Positions 1 through 7,725 of a DNA stretch of 64,000 bases are shown one piece after another. Each line of letters opens with the position of its first letter. Position 1 is the first letter of the stretch. The stretch lies in contig JAGWON010000008.1 in the NCBI GenBank assembly GCA_028871055.1, positions 62,001 to 126,000 of the forward strand. Direction: 5' to 3'. The position numbers and the translations under genes were made by a program. Source of the stretch: Alphaproteobacteria bacterium. Its GTDB lineage: Bacteria > Pseudomonadota > Alphaproteobacteria > ATCC43930 > CGMCC-115725. Below the pieces are notes generated by a model, which had not been told where the DNA came from, made no database searches, and saw only the letters and a list, made by a program, of their open reading frames with translations.

Positions 1-104
1 AGGATGAAGGAGGGCTCATCGGCCGCCCATGCCGCCACCGTCGCCACCAGCGGCATAAGTCCCAGCAGGGCGACGCCAAAGGGGGCTCCTCGCCGGTTTG
101 GCAT
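1..104 (-). CDS. partial exported protein, N-terminus only
   Basis: Only about 34 codons lie in the window; the gene runs off the left edge. From the ATG at 104 the protein begins MPNRRGAPFG, then has a hydrophobic stretch at residues 8-27 ending in AWA before ADE, which is a good Sec signal peptide with a signal peptidase I site. The same frame is open upstream to about position 312 and has another ATG at 230, but the extra residues show no recognisable feature, so the signal-peptide start is preferred. Function cannot be stated. It would be the gene downstream of the cytochrome c gene on the same strand. Confidence 0.45.
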   Translation of the reverse strand, partial: MPNRRGAPFGVALLGLMPLVATVAAWAADEPSFI

Positions 105-399
105 CTGACGCGAAAACCCGGCCAGGGCGTGGATGATCCGCTTGGCGGTCTCCCGCACGTATCGCTGATTTCGATCGCCGGTGTGCCTCACGCCAACAAT
201 CCCTTCAGTCCCCGCGATGCCCGGAAGCATCGATTCGGTCGCTCTGCCGTAGACCTTCGCCACGCCGACACCCCAAAATGTGCTCCCTTCTAGCCTAACT
301 GCGATTGCTAATCAATCGCAAACAGACCCAAAACAAACTCACCGCTGGTCTGACAGATTTTTCTACCAGCGGGCTAGACGGCCCAACGCGCCGAGCCGA
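105..399. other. intergenic stretch with one dyad
   Basis: I see no convincing gene here. Short open frames on the plus strand (from about 280 and 305) are antisense to the cytochrome gene and lack ribosome sites or domain signals. The only structured element is the 21-base dyad at 300-320. Confidence 0.5.
300..320. promoter_or_regulatory. 8-bp-arm inverted repeat, possible operator
   Basis: TGCGATTG, five bases, CAATCGCA: a perfect dyad with 8-bp arms. No T-run follows on either strand, so it does not look like a terminator. It lies downstream of the minus-strand cytochrome gene and upstream of the partial exported-protein gene, where an operator for the latter would be expected. The regulator is unknown. 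Confidence 0.35.
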
Positions 400-819
400 T
401 CAGTTGTCCTTCGCCCCTTCACGAATCCAACTGCGGATCGTGTCGCGGTCGCAACTCGAAAGCTGTTTCTTGCCATGCGGCATGCGCAATTCGGCCGACG
501 CTTGCCAATCGAGCAGCCACATCAGGTTGCAGGTGTCGGGACTGCCTGGAATGACCATGAGGCCGAATTTGGTGCCCTTCATCAGCCCGGCATAGGTCGT
601 AAGGTCGAGACCGCTCTTCTCGAATCCCTCACCGCCCGGTTGATGGCAGGAGATGCAGCGGCCTTTGAAGATCGGCGCGATATCGTCCGCATAGCTGATC
701 GGTGCCGGGTCGGCGGCGCGGACCTGCCGCGCCTGCATGGACAGTGCGGTGGTCAACGCAGCAACACCACCGGCGATCGCGAGTGCCAATTTGCGACGAT
801 TGATATCACCTGGTTTCAT
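400..819 (-). CDS. exported mono-haem cytochrome c
   Basis: A 139-residue periplasmic c-type cytochrome. The N-terminus has NRRKLALAIAG followed by a hydrophobic run, which fits a Tat or Sec signal (cleavage near QVRA/AD). The haem motif is C55-I-S-C58-H59 and M113 in LRMPHGKK is the likely distal ligand. Two further cysteines (C97, C123) could form a disulfide. The start is the ATG at 819; the in-frame TTG at 834 is rejected. The gene diverges from the molybdoenzyme operon and has a perfect FNR/FixK box 36 bases upstream of the ATG, so it is inferred to be expressed with that operon and to carry electrons to or from it. No direct evidence for its partner. Confidence 0.75.
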   Translation of the reverse strand: MKPGDINRRKLALAIAGGVAALTTALSMQARQVRAADPAPISYADDIAPIFKGRCISCHQPGGEGFEKSGLDLTTYAGLMKGTKFGLMVIPGSPDTCNLMWLLDWQASAELRMPHGKKQLSSCDRDTIRSWIREGAKDN

Positions 820-854
820 GCAAGCAATATTCAAAGCCTGTATTCGGTCCGTCC

Positions 855-868
855 TTGATCTGAATCAA
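855..868. promoter_or_regulatory. FNR/FixK-type box
   Basis: TTGATCTGAATCAA, a perfect match to the FNR/FixK/Anr consensus TTGAT-N4-ATCAA. It lies 36 bases upstream of the cytochrome c start on the minus strand and 289 bases upstream of the divergent molybdoenzyme operon. Its distance from the cytochrome ATG is short for a classical activating position at -41.5, so the exact role is open. Confidence 0.75.
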
Positions 869-1072
869 GTTCATCCGGCGGCATCGCATGTTCGTCGCCT
901 GCAAATGCGACATAGCGTCTCATCGACGGGCCGACGCGCACGCAAGGTCGACCGTTTCAAATGGCTGGCGAGAGTCTGAATCCGATCAGAGCGCGCTTTT
1001 AGCCGTGACAGGACGATGATCGCGGGTCATACGGAGCATCGCATAGGTAATATCGCGTATAGTTCCGCCCAA

Positions 1073-1086
1073 TTGATTCAGATCAA
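1073..1086. promoter_or_regulatory. FNR/FixK-type box upstream of molybdoenzyme operon
   Basis: TTGATTCAGATCAA, a second perfect TTGAT-N4-ATCAA site. Its centre is 78.5 bases before the ATG at 1158. A -10-like CATAAC at 1108-1113 would put the transcription start near 1120, with the box centred near -41.5, the normal class II activating position of FNR. This supports induction under low oxygen. Confidence 0.8.
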
Positions 1087-1157
1087 TACGGCCTCGCTGC
1101 ACTGCATCATAACGCTGATCGTCGTTGTGTCCGGCATCTATTCAGCGGAGGCGGACG

Positions 1158-2102
1158 ATGCATCAGGCGGACTCGCCGGTTAAACCAGAGGTTCCAAGCC
1201 GCCGCCAGTTGCTAAGCCGATTATCCGCCGGCGCCGCCGTCACAGCCGCCGCGGCTGCGACCGTCAAGGCCGCTATCGCACAGCCCAATCCCGAAACGCA
1301 CGCGCTGCCGGCTTATGCTGTGAGCGGCCGCGAGGCCGGCATGGATTTCTACGACTTCCACGGCCGCGAGGCCTTCGCCTACACCAAGAAGGACGGCAAC
1401 CTCGCGGTCGAAGGACAGGACGGCAAGCGTTGGACGATGCTCATCGACCTGCGCAAGTGCGTCGGCTGCCAGTCCTGCACTGCGGCCTGCAAGTTCGAGA
1501 ACAATATTCCCGAAGGCAGCTTCCGCACCTGGGTTCCCGACCTCGAGATCGGCACCTACCCCGAGGCGCGGCGCGCCTTCTTGCCCCGGCTGTGCAATCA
1601 CTGCGAGCGCCCGTCCTGCATCGAAGTGTGCCCGGCCGATGCCACGTGGCAGCGCAAGGACGGCATTGTCGAGATCGACTACGACCGGTGTTGGGGTTGC
1701 GGCTCCTGCGTCAACGCCTGTCCCTACGACGCCCGCTTCATCAATCCGATCACCCACACGGCCGACAAGTGCAATTTCTGCGCTCAGCGCGTCGACCAGG
1801 GTCTGCGGCCGGCTTGCGTCGAGACCTGCGTCGGCGGCGCGCGGCAGTTCGGCAACCTGAACGATCCCAACGATCCGGTTGCCCGGCAGATCAAGAGCGA
1901 GCCGGTGCAGGTCTTGAAGCCCAGCACCGGCAACCAGCCGCGCGTCTTCTACATCGCGCTGCCGGACCAGCTGCAGAACAATCTGCCGGGTCGTCCGACC
2001 TTGTGGTCGGAGATGTTCAAGGAGGCCGGTTTCAAGAATCCCGAGAGCGAGACCGCCGGAGTTTGGCAGATCGTCGCGACGCAGGAGGCCGACCATGGCT
2101 AA
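1158..2102 (+). CDS. Tat-exported 4x[4Fe-4S] ferredoxin subunit, TtrB-like
   Basis: A 314-residue electron-transfer subunit of a DMSO-reductase-family enzyme. Residues 14-42 form a Tat signal (S-R15-R16-QLL, then an Ala-rich core). Sixteen cysteines form four cluster motifs: C101-C104-C107-C111, C146-C149-C154-C158, C178-C181-C184-C188 and C205-C208-C220-C224. Export by its own Tat signal and a fused-length N-terminus are features of the TtrB group. The ATG at 1158 is chosen because GGAGG lies at 1147-1151; an upstream TTG at 1125 is ignored. The gene order B-C-A matches ttrBCA. It should pass electrons between the NrfD-type subunit and the catalytic subunit at the periplasmic face. Tetrathionate is inferred as substrate only from family resemblance. 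Confidence 0.8.
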   Translation: MHQADSPVKPEVPSRRQLLSRLSAGAAVTAAAAATVKAAIAQPNPETHALPAYAVSGREAGMDFYDFHGREAFAYTKKDGNLAVEGQDGKRWTMLIDLRKCVGCQSCTAACKFENNIPEGSFRTWVPDLEIGTYPEARRAFLPRLCNHCERPSCIEVCPADATWQRKDGIVEIDYDRCWGCGSCVNACPYDARFINPITHTADKCNFCAQRVDQGLRPACVETCVGGARQFGNLNDPNDPVARQIKSEPVQVLKPSTGNQPRVFYIALPDQLQNNLPGRPTLWSEMFKEAGFKNPESETAGVWQIVATQEADHG

Positions 2103-3276
2103 TCCGTTAACCACCCCGCAGCCGGTCGTCCCCGCCGCGCCGCTGCACGAATGGTGGAACATCGACCACTCGCGGCCGTTCTCGCTGCTGTTCGGCAATT
2201 ATTCCTGGCTGCTCGGCGCCGCCGGCGGCCTGACCGTCATCTGGGCGATCTACGTCCTGGCGGGCCGCCGCAAAGGGGTCGAATACCGTTTTGCGATGCC
2301 GCTCGCGGTGGCGCTGATCGTCGCCGGATTTCTCAACGTGCTGTCGGAAGCGGAACAGCCGTCCCGCATCCTCTACGGCTATGTTCTCGGCTGGCAGTAC
2401 TGGGACACCGCGATCATCAAGTACGGCATCATCCTGCTGCCGCTCTACCTAGTGCTGTGCTGGTGGCTGACGTTCCAGGCCATGGATCGCCAGGCGCTCG
2501 GCGCCGCCATCGCGCGGCTTGGTCCGGGTTTGGGTGTCCTTGCCGACATCTTCTCCCTCTGGAGCCGGCGCTACTCGGTGCTGGAGGCGGCCGGCCCGCG
2601 CCGCTGGATCGTCGGCGTGGTGATTGTTCTGTCGCTGTTCGCGCCGATGTACTCCGGCATCTTCCTGATGAACGAGCACGGCGCAGCGATCTGGAATTCG
2701 CCGGCGCCGGCGCTCTTGTTCATGGGCAGCGCCGTGGCGCAAGGCGCGCTGATGATGATGGTCGTGCTGCCGGCGCTGGCCTGGCTGGCGACCGGCCGCG
2801 ACGCGCCGTCGTTGGTCGCGCCGCTGCGCTGGACCGCGGTCATCAGCATCGCGATCGAAGCGGTGGTGTGGTTCGGCTGGATGTGGTGGATCGGCCGCTT
2901 CGGCAGCATCGAGGATCTGCGGGCCGCCGATCTCTATATGGGGCCCTATGCGTCGACGGTTTTCTGGAACTGGACCGTCGTCGGCGTCGTCGGCCCGCTG
3001 CTGTTGCTGGTGACGCCGCTTGGCCGGCGGCGCTGGGCGCAATGGCTGGCCGCGCTCGGCGTCATGTGGGGCAGCTACGCGGTGCGCATGCTGGTCCTGA
3101 TCGGCGGCGAGGCGCTGATCCGCAGCGGCGCCGGCTATCAAGCCTTCACCGCGAGCGCAGAGGTCCTGCGCTACACCGGCTTCAGCGTGCTGGTATTCAT
3201 CGGCATGCTGGCCGTTCTGTTGCTTGCGCTTCCGGCGGATCGGGCGCCGGAGCTCGGCTCGTCGTCCGCTCGCTGA
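2095..3276 (+). CDS. NrfD/TtrC-type quinol-interacting membrane subunit
   Basis: A 393-residue polytopic protein of the NrfD/PsrC family, which exchanges electrons between the quinone pool and a periplasmic iron-sulfur protein. Hydrophobic segments run nearly throughout (for example residues 33-52, 70-86, 104-124, 176-195, 210-235, 250-270, 300-318, 325-345, 365-385). The start overlaps the end of the ferredoxin gene by 8 bases and is preceded by AGGAGG, so translation is probably coupled. Its position between the ferredoxin and the catalytic subunit fits TtrC. Length is somewhat above the roughly 340 residues of enteric TtrC. Confidence 0.78.
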   Translation: MANPLTTPQPVVPAAPLHEWWNIDHSRPFSLLFGNYSWLLGAAGGLTVIWAIYVLAGRRKGVEYRFAMPLAVALIVAGFLNVLSEAEQPSRILYGYVLGWQYWDTAIIKYGIILLPLYLVLCWWLTFQAMDRQALGAAIARLGPGLGVLADIFSLWSRRYSVLEAAGPRRWIVGVVIVLSLFAPMYSGIFLMNEHGAAIWNSPAPALLFMGSAVAQGALMMMVVLPALAWLATGRDAPSLVAPLRWTAVISIAIEAVVWFGWMWWIGRFGSIEDLRAADLYMGPYASTVFWNWTVVGVVGPLLLLVTPLGRRRWAQWLAALGVMWGSYAVRMLVLIGGEALIRSGAGYQAFTASAEVLRYTGFSVLVFIGMLAVLLLALPADRAPELGSSSAR

Positions 3277-3305
3277 CCGGATAATGGATCGATAGGAGCG
3301 TAGCG

Positions 3306-6300
3306 ATGATCAAGCGCAGAACTTTCCTCAAGGCCGCGGCCGTCGGTGGCGTCGGTGCCGGGTTCGGCGGTTTCTACGACACGCTCTATCACCTCGTTCC
3401 CTTCAACGACCGCGGCCGCAAGGCGCTCCATCGTGTTTACGGCAACGCCGACAGCCCCGAGTGGCTGCGCGATCCGGCCACCGGCAAGCTGGCGCCCAAT
3501 CCCGACTGGACCCTGCGCCACACCGTGGATTTGCAGTGCCACAGCGAATGCGGCCTGCGGGTCAAGATCAACCGCAAGACCGGGCGGGTGCAACGCATCA
3601 TCGGCAATCCCTACCATTCCCACACCTTGATCGACTACGCCGGACCCGACACGCCGCTGCTGGCAACGGCGGCCTTTCCGGGCACGGTCTGCGCCCGCGG
3701 CAACGCCGGCATCCAGACCGCCTACGACCCGTACCGCATCACCGTGCCGCTCAAGCGCAAGGGCGCGCGCGGCAGCGGCCAGTGGCAGCCGATTAGTTGG
3801 GAACAGTTGATCAAGGAAGTGACCGACGGCGGCAAGATTTTCGCCGACACCGGCGATCCCGCGAGCCAGGATATCGACGTTCTGGGCTTCAAAGGACTCT
3901 ACGCCAAGCGCGGCGAGCTGATGAATCCTGACGCGCCCGAGTTGGGCCATCGCACCAACGGCTACGTGTTCGAGGGCGGCCGCATCGTCGGCAGCCGCAA
4001 GGCCTTCGCGCTCCGCTTCAACCAGGCCTTCGGCAGCGTCAACTGCTTCGAGCACACCAATATCTGCGAGGTCAGCCATCACGTCGCGACCGCGCAGGTC
4101 TATCCCGGCCAGCACATGACCAAGCCCGACGTCATGGCGGCCGAGTTCATCATCTACTGGGGAACCCAGCCGGGCGACGCCAATTTCCCGATGCAACTCT
4201 TCGCCAAATACGCGGCCCAGGCGCGGGCCAAGGCCGGCGGACTTAAATATGTCGTGGTCGATCCGCTGCTGAGCCGCGGTGGCGTGATGGGCGATAGTGC
4301 CGCGTGGTTGCCGATCAAACCCGGCACCGACGGCGCCCTCGCCCTCGCCATGATCCGCTGGATTATCGAGAACGGGCGCTACAACGCCGATTACCTCAGC
4401 CATCCGACCCAGAAAGCGGCGGAAGCCGCCGGCGAGTTGTCGCACACCGACGCCGCGCATCTGGTGGTCGACGATCCCGCCCACGCCGCGCACGGCCGCT
4501 TCCTCACCGCGAAGCTGGCCGGTGTCGCCGGCCAGGCGAAGGATCCCGAGCTCGATCGCATGGTGATCGACGCCGATCGCAAGACGCCGGTCGCGGCGGC
4601 GAGCAACTCGCGCGCGCTCGTCGAGTACACTGGCACGGTCAACGGCATACGGGTGAAGAGCGCGTTCACACGGTTGCGCGAGGCCGCGGCCGCCCACACG
4701 ATCGAGCAATATGCGGAAATCTGCGGCATCGGCGCCGAGAAGATCGTCGCTCTGGCGCGCGAGTTCACCAGCCACGGCCGCAAGGCGGTGTGCGAGGCCT
4801 ATCGCGGCCCGTGCAAGCATCCCAACGGCTATTACAACACCGTCGCGATCCTCTTGCTCAACCTGCTCGTCGGCAACTCCAATTGGACCGGCGGGCTGAC
4901 CCTGGGCGGCGGCGGCTATCCCGCCGCCAAGGGCCGTTACGACGTGATGGCCGTGCCCGCCGCCAAGGGTGCCGCGTACGGCGTGAAGCTGTCGCGCGAG
5001 GAGGTGCGCTACGAGGATTCGAGCGAATACAAGCGCAAGGTGGCCGCGGGACAGAATCCCTATCCAGCGAAGCGGCCGTGGTTCCCGTTGAGCTTCGACG
5101 TCTTTTCCGACCTGGTGCCGTCGGCGGTGCAGCGCTACCCCTACGGCGTCGACATCCTGTTCTGGATGATGGCGACGCCGTTCTACAGCGTCCCCGGCCA
5201 GGGCAACGACGAGTTGATCGCCGCGGTCAAGGACCCCAAGAACATCCCGTTGATCATCGCCTGCGACATCGTCGTCGGCGATACCAGCATGTATGCCGAC
5301 TACATCGTTCCCGACGGCACGTTCCTCGAGTACTGGACGCAGATCGATACCATGCCGACGACCCTGACCAGGGGCACCGGCATCCGCTGGCCGGTCATCG
5401 AGTTGACGGAAAAGGCGCCCGACGGCCGGCATATGTGCCTCGAAGAGTTTCTGATCGACGTCGCTAAGCGCATCGGCATGCCCGGCTACGGCGCGAATGC
5501 GATCCCCGACGCCGGCGGACGGATGTGGCCGCTGCATCGCAAGGAGGATTGGTACCTGAAGGCCACGGCGAACGTCGCCTTTGCCTCCGGCGGACCCGAT
5601 GAGCGGGTTCTCGACGTCACCGCCGAGGAGATGCAGGTCAACGACCTCGGCGGCTTCCGCGACACGTTCAAGGCGACGCTGAAGCCGGAGGAGTGGCCCA
5701 AGGCGCTGTCGGTATTGGCGAAAGGCGGGCGCTTCGAGCCGCATGGCAATGCGCGCCAAGGCGACAAGCTCACCCATCGCTTCACCAAGACGCTGCACTT
5801 CTACGCCGAGGAAGTCGCGCTGACCCGCAACAGCATGACGGGGGAGCCCTTCCTGGGCACGACCACCTGGGTCGAGCCGACGACGGCGCTGGGCACGCCG
5901 CTCGACAAGCTCGACAATCCCAAGGACTGGCCGCTGACCATCCTCACCTTCAAGGGGGCGCTGCAGACCCATTCGCGACTCGCCTCGAACTACGTGCTGC
6001 GCCAGATCATGCCGGTCAACGGCATCCAGGTGGCCGCCGCCGACGCGCGCCGCCTCGGCATCCGCGACGGCGAGCAGGTCTGGGTGGTGACGCCGCACGG
6101 CAAGCGCAAGGCCACCGCGGTGGTGATCGAAGGCTTGCGGCCCGGCGTGATCACCTTCAATGTTGGCTACGGCCATTGGGGCTACGGCGCCACCAACTAC
6201 CAGCTCGGCGGCAAGCGCATCGAGGGCGATCGCGTCCGCCGCGCCGGCATCCATCTCAATCCGATCATGCGCCGCGATCCGGGCGTCGAGCAGATGGCGC

Positions 6301-6377
6301 TGATGGATGTGGTCGGCGGTAGCGTCGTCTTTTTCAACACCCGCGCCCGGCTCGAAAAAGACGGCGCCCATGTCTGA
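3306..6377 (+). CDS. molybdopterin oxidoreductase, TtrA-like catalytic subunit
   Basis: A 1023-residue Tat-exported member of the DMSO reductase family, near the length of enteric tetrathionate reductase TtrA. Residues 2-20 form the Tat signal (KRRTFLKAA). The N-terminal cluster site reads D75-x2-C78-x3-C82-x46-C129; the first cysteine normally present is an aspartate. C254 in NICEVSHH is the likely molybdenum ligand. The C-terminal molydopterin-binding domain covers roughly residues 880-1005 (SNYVLRQIMPVNG onwards). TAGGAGCG precedes the ATG. Reaction: two-electron reduction or oxidation of a sulfur or metalloid oxyanion in the periplasm; the true substrate (tetrathionate, selenate, arsenate or another) cannot be told from sequence reading. 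Confidence 0.8.
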   Translation: MIKRRTFLKAAAVGGVGAGFGGFYDTLYHLVPFNDRGRKALHRVYGNADSPEWLRDPATGKLAPNPDWTLRHTVDLQCHSECGLRVKINRKTGRVQRIIGNPYHSHTLIDYAGPDTPLLATAAFPGTVCARGNAGIQTAYDPYRITVPLKRKGARGSGQWQPISWEQLIKEVTDGGKIFADTGDPASQDIDVLGFKGLYAKRGELMNPDAPELGHRTNGYVFEGGRIVGSRKAFALRFNQAFGSVNCFEHTNICEVSHHVATAQVYPGQHMTKPDVMAAEFIIYWGTQPGDANFPMQLFAKYAAQARAKAGGLKYVVVDPLLSRGGVMGDSAAWLPIKPGTDGALALAMIRWIIENGRYNADYLSHPTQKAAEAAGELSHTDAAHLVVDDPAHAAHGRFLTAKLAGVAGQAKDPELDRMVIDADRKTPVAAASNSRALVEYTGTVNGIRVKSAFTRLREAAAAHTIEQYAEICGIGAEKIVALAREFTSHGRKAVCEAYRGPCKHPNGYYNTVAILLLNLLVGNSNWTGGLTLGGGGYPAAKGRYDVMAVPAAKGAAYGVKLSREEVRYEDSSEYKRKVAAGQNPYPAKRPWFPLSFDVFSDLVPSAVQRYPYGVDILFWMMATPFYSVPGQGNDELIAAVKDPKNIPLIIACDIVVGDTSMYADYIVPDGTFLEYWTQIDTMPTTLTRGTGIRWPVIELTEKAPDGRHMCLEEFLIDVAKRIGMPGYGANAIPDAGGRMWPLHRKEDWYLKATANVAFASGGPDERVLDVTAEEMQVNDLGGFRDTFKATLKPEEWPKALSVLAKGGRFEPHGNARQGDKLTHRFTKTLHFYAEEVALTRNSMTGEPFLGTTTWVEPTTALGTPLDKLDNPKDWPLTILTFKGALQTHSRLASNYVLRQIMPVNGIQVAAADARRLGIRDGEQVWVVTPHGKRKATAVVIEGLRPGVITFNVGYGHWGYGATNYQLGGKRIEGDRVRRAGIHLNPIMRRDPGVEQMALMDVVGGSVVFFNTRARLEKDGAHV

Positions 6378-7017
6378 GCCGAGCCTGTCGCGATTGCTCG
6401 CGGCGGCCGCGGCATTGCTGTTGCACCCGCCCGACGCATCGACGTTGGCAGTTCTTGCCGAAAGCAACGGGATCGAGATCGATCCGGCGCAGGCGAAGCA
6501 GGATTTCTATGACGTGTTGTGCGTGCCCCAATCCGGTCGGTACATCCCGTCCTATGCGCACGTGCTTGCTCAGGGCAGGGTGCGGGACGGCAACTGGTGG
6601 CATTTCCCGCCGCCGCGCTTCGACGGCGGCGATGCCTTGGCGCGTTGGTACGATGCGGTCGGCTTCGACACCCTGCAGCTCGACGCCGACCCGATGCTCA
6701 AGGGACCCCATCGGCCGCTCGACCAGATCGGCTTCGTCCTCGCATACCTGGCGGGGTTGGTCGCGAGCCGCGAGACCGGTACGACCGACAAGGCCACCGC
6801 CGACGCCATCATCGCCGGTTTCTTGACCGAGCATGTGGGGGCTTGGCTCGATCGCTTCTGCAATCTTCTCGGTGGTAGCGGAAGCCCGTATCTGGAAGCT
6901 GTCGCGAACGCCGTGCTCGAAGCCCTGCTGATGGCTCGCGCGGACTTTCCGGCCCCGGTCGTCGAGACAACGTCCGCGGAAGTCTCATATGCACGGCCAG
7001 AGGTGATACAGCCATGA
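6370..7017 (+). CDS. TorD/DmsD-family Tat proofreading chaperone
   Basis: A 215-residue, largely helical cytoplasmic protein (MSEPSLSRLLAAAAALLLHPPD...). It has the TorD/NarJ pattern FYDVLCVPQSGRYIPSYAHV near residues 45-65 and the DHLGFVLAYLA-type segment (LDQIGFVLAYLAGLV) near 117. Such chaperones bind the Tat signal of the cognate molybdoenzyme and hold export until cofactor insertion. The start overlaps the end of the catalytic-subunit gene by 8 bases, so it is co-translated. The client is inferred to be the molybdoenzyme encoded just upstream. Confidence 0.72.
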   Translation: MSEPSLSRLLAAAAALLLHPPDASTLAVLAESNGIEIDPAQAKQDFYDVLCVPQSGRYIPSYAHVLAQGRVRDGNWWHFPPPRFDGGDALARWYDAVGFDTLQLDADPMLKGPHRPLDQIGFVLAYLAGLVASRETGTTDKATADAIIAGFLTEHVGAWLDRFCNLLGGSGSPYLEAVANAVLEALLMARADFPAPVVETTSAEVSYARPEVIQP

Positions 7018-7352
7018 GCGCGAAACCCAAGGACGAATTGCCCGGCTTCGCCCGCCGCGTCGCGGAAACGAAGCAGGAATTGTGGAAGGCTTACGAGAAG
7101 CTCGGCCAAGCGTGTACCGAGGCCGGCCCGCTCACCGGCACGGTGCTCCATTGCGTCAAGCTGGCGCTTGCCATCGGCGGCGGCAGCGAAGGCGCCGTTC
7201 ACAGCCATGCCCGGCGCGCGCGCGCCGCCGGGGTCGCACCGGAAGCGATCCGCCACGTCGCGTACCTCGCCGTCACGACGCTCGGCTTTCCGCGCGCCGT
7301 CGCCGCCTTGACCTGGATCGAGGACGTGCTGTCGCCGTCCTCCGATGCGTGA
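7014..7352 (+). CDS. AhpD/carboxymuconolactone decarboxylase-like protein lacking the CxxC pair
   Basis: A 112-residue all-helical protein of the CMD/AhpD fold: the core LALAIGGGSEGAVHSHARRA (residues 50-69) followed by AVTTLGFPRAVAAL matches the family helix pair. In AhpD the equivalent position holds a redox-active CxxC next to the histidines; here it reads S-E-G-A with H63 and H65 kept, so peroxidase or disulfide chemistry is unlikely. Other cysteines are C34 and C47. ATGA overlap with the chaperone gene shows membership of the molybdoenzyme operon. Role unknown; assembly or small-molecule handling is a guess. Confidence 0.65.
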   Translation: MSAKPKDELPGFARRVAETKQELWKAYEKLGQACTEAGPLTGTVLHCVKLALAIGGGSEGAVHSHARRARAAGVAPEAIRHVAYLAVTTLGFPRAVAALTWIEDVLSPSSDA

Positions 7353-7665
7353 GCGAACTCTGAAATCCCCAGGTGTCGTCGGGCTGACGCGCCGTCAATG
7401 GATGCGTTGCTGCGTGGGCGGGCTGCTGTTGGCGATGGCGGGCATTGAATCGGCACATGCTGACGCCAAACTGCCGAAGGCCGCCGTCTCTTACCGAGAT
7501 CATCCGAATGGCAGCAAGGAGTGCGCGAACTGTTCCCACTATATTCGCGCTATTGGCGCGGCCGATCCGGAGGCGCCGGGGCGTTGTCAGATCGTGGCCG
7601 GGCCCGTCGGCCCGCAGGGCTATTGCATCGTTTACGCGGAGCGCAATCCCAAAAACGGCTGTTGA
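7345..7665 (+). CDS. high-potential iron-sulfur protein (HiPIP), Tat-exported
   Basis: A 106-residue protein with a Tat signal (L-T-R16-R17-QWMRCC then GGLLLAMAG, cleavage near SAHA/DA). The mature part has the HiPIP cysteine pattern C60-x2-C63-x17-C81-x12-C94, with C94 in GPQGYC, the typical G-Y/W-C context of HiPIPs. These small periplasmic [4Fe-4S] proteins shuttle electrons between the bc1 complex or membrane enzymes and periplasmic acceptors or donors. The start overlaps the preceding gene by 8 bases, making it the last gene of the molybdoenzyme operon. A HiPIP is not a usual partner of ttrBCA, which makes the electron path of this operon unusual. Confidence 0.8.
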   Translation: MRERTLKSPGVVGLTRRQWMRCCVGGLLLAMAGIESAHADAKLPKAAVSYRDHPNGSKECANCSHYIRAIGAADPEAPGRCQIVAGPVGPQGYCIVYAERNPKNGC

Positions 7666-7694
7666 GCCGCCTCAAGACCACGTCAACATGGCGC

Positions 7695-7724
7695 GGTCGT
7701 GGCAGCGACCCTGGTTCTTTTTCA
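7695..7724 (+). terminator. possible weak terminator after the HiPIP gene
   Basis: GGTCG, six bases, CGACC, then CTGGTTCTTTTTC. The stem is only 5 bp and the T-run is displaced, but it sits in the 60-base gap between convergent genes at the end of the operon. Confidence 0.3.
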
Positions 7725-7725
7725 G

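Noticed and set aside
3171-6467. 1098-residue open frame antisense to the molybdoenzyme gene
   Set aside because: It is a GC-rich mirror of a gene with clear motifs; it has no domain signal, and its composition (Ala, Gly, Arg, Asp, His) is typical of antisense shadows.
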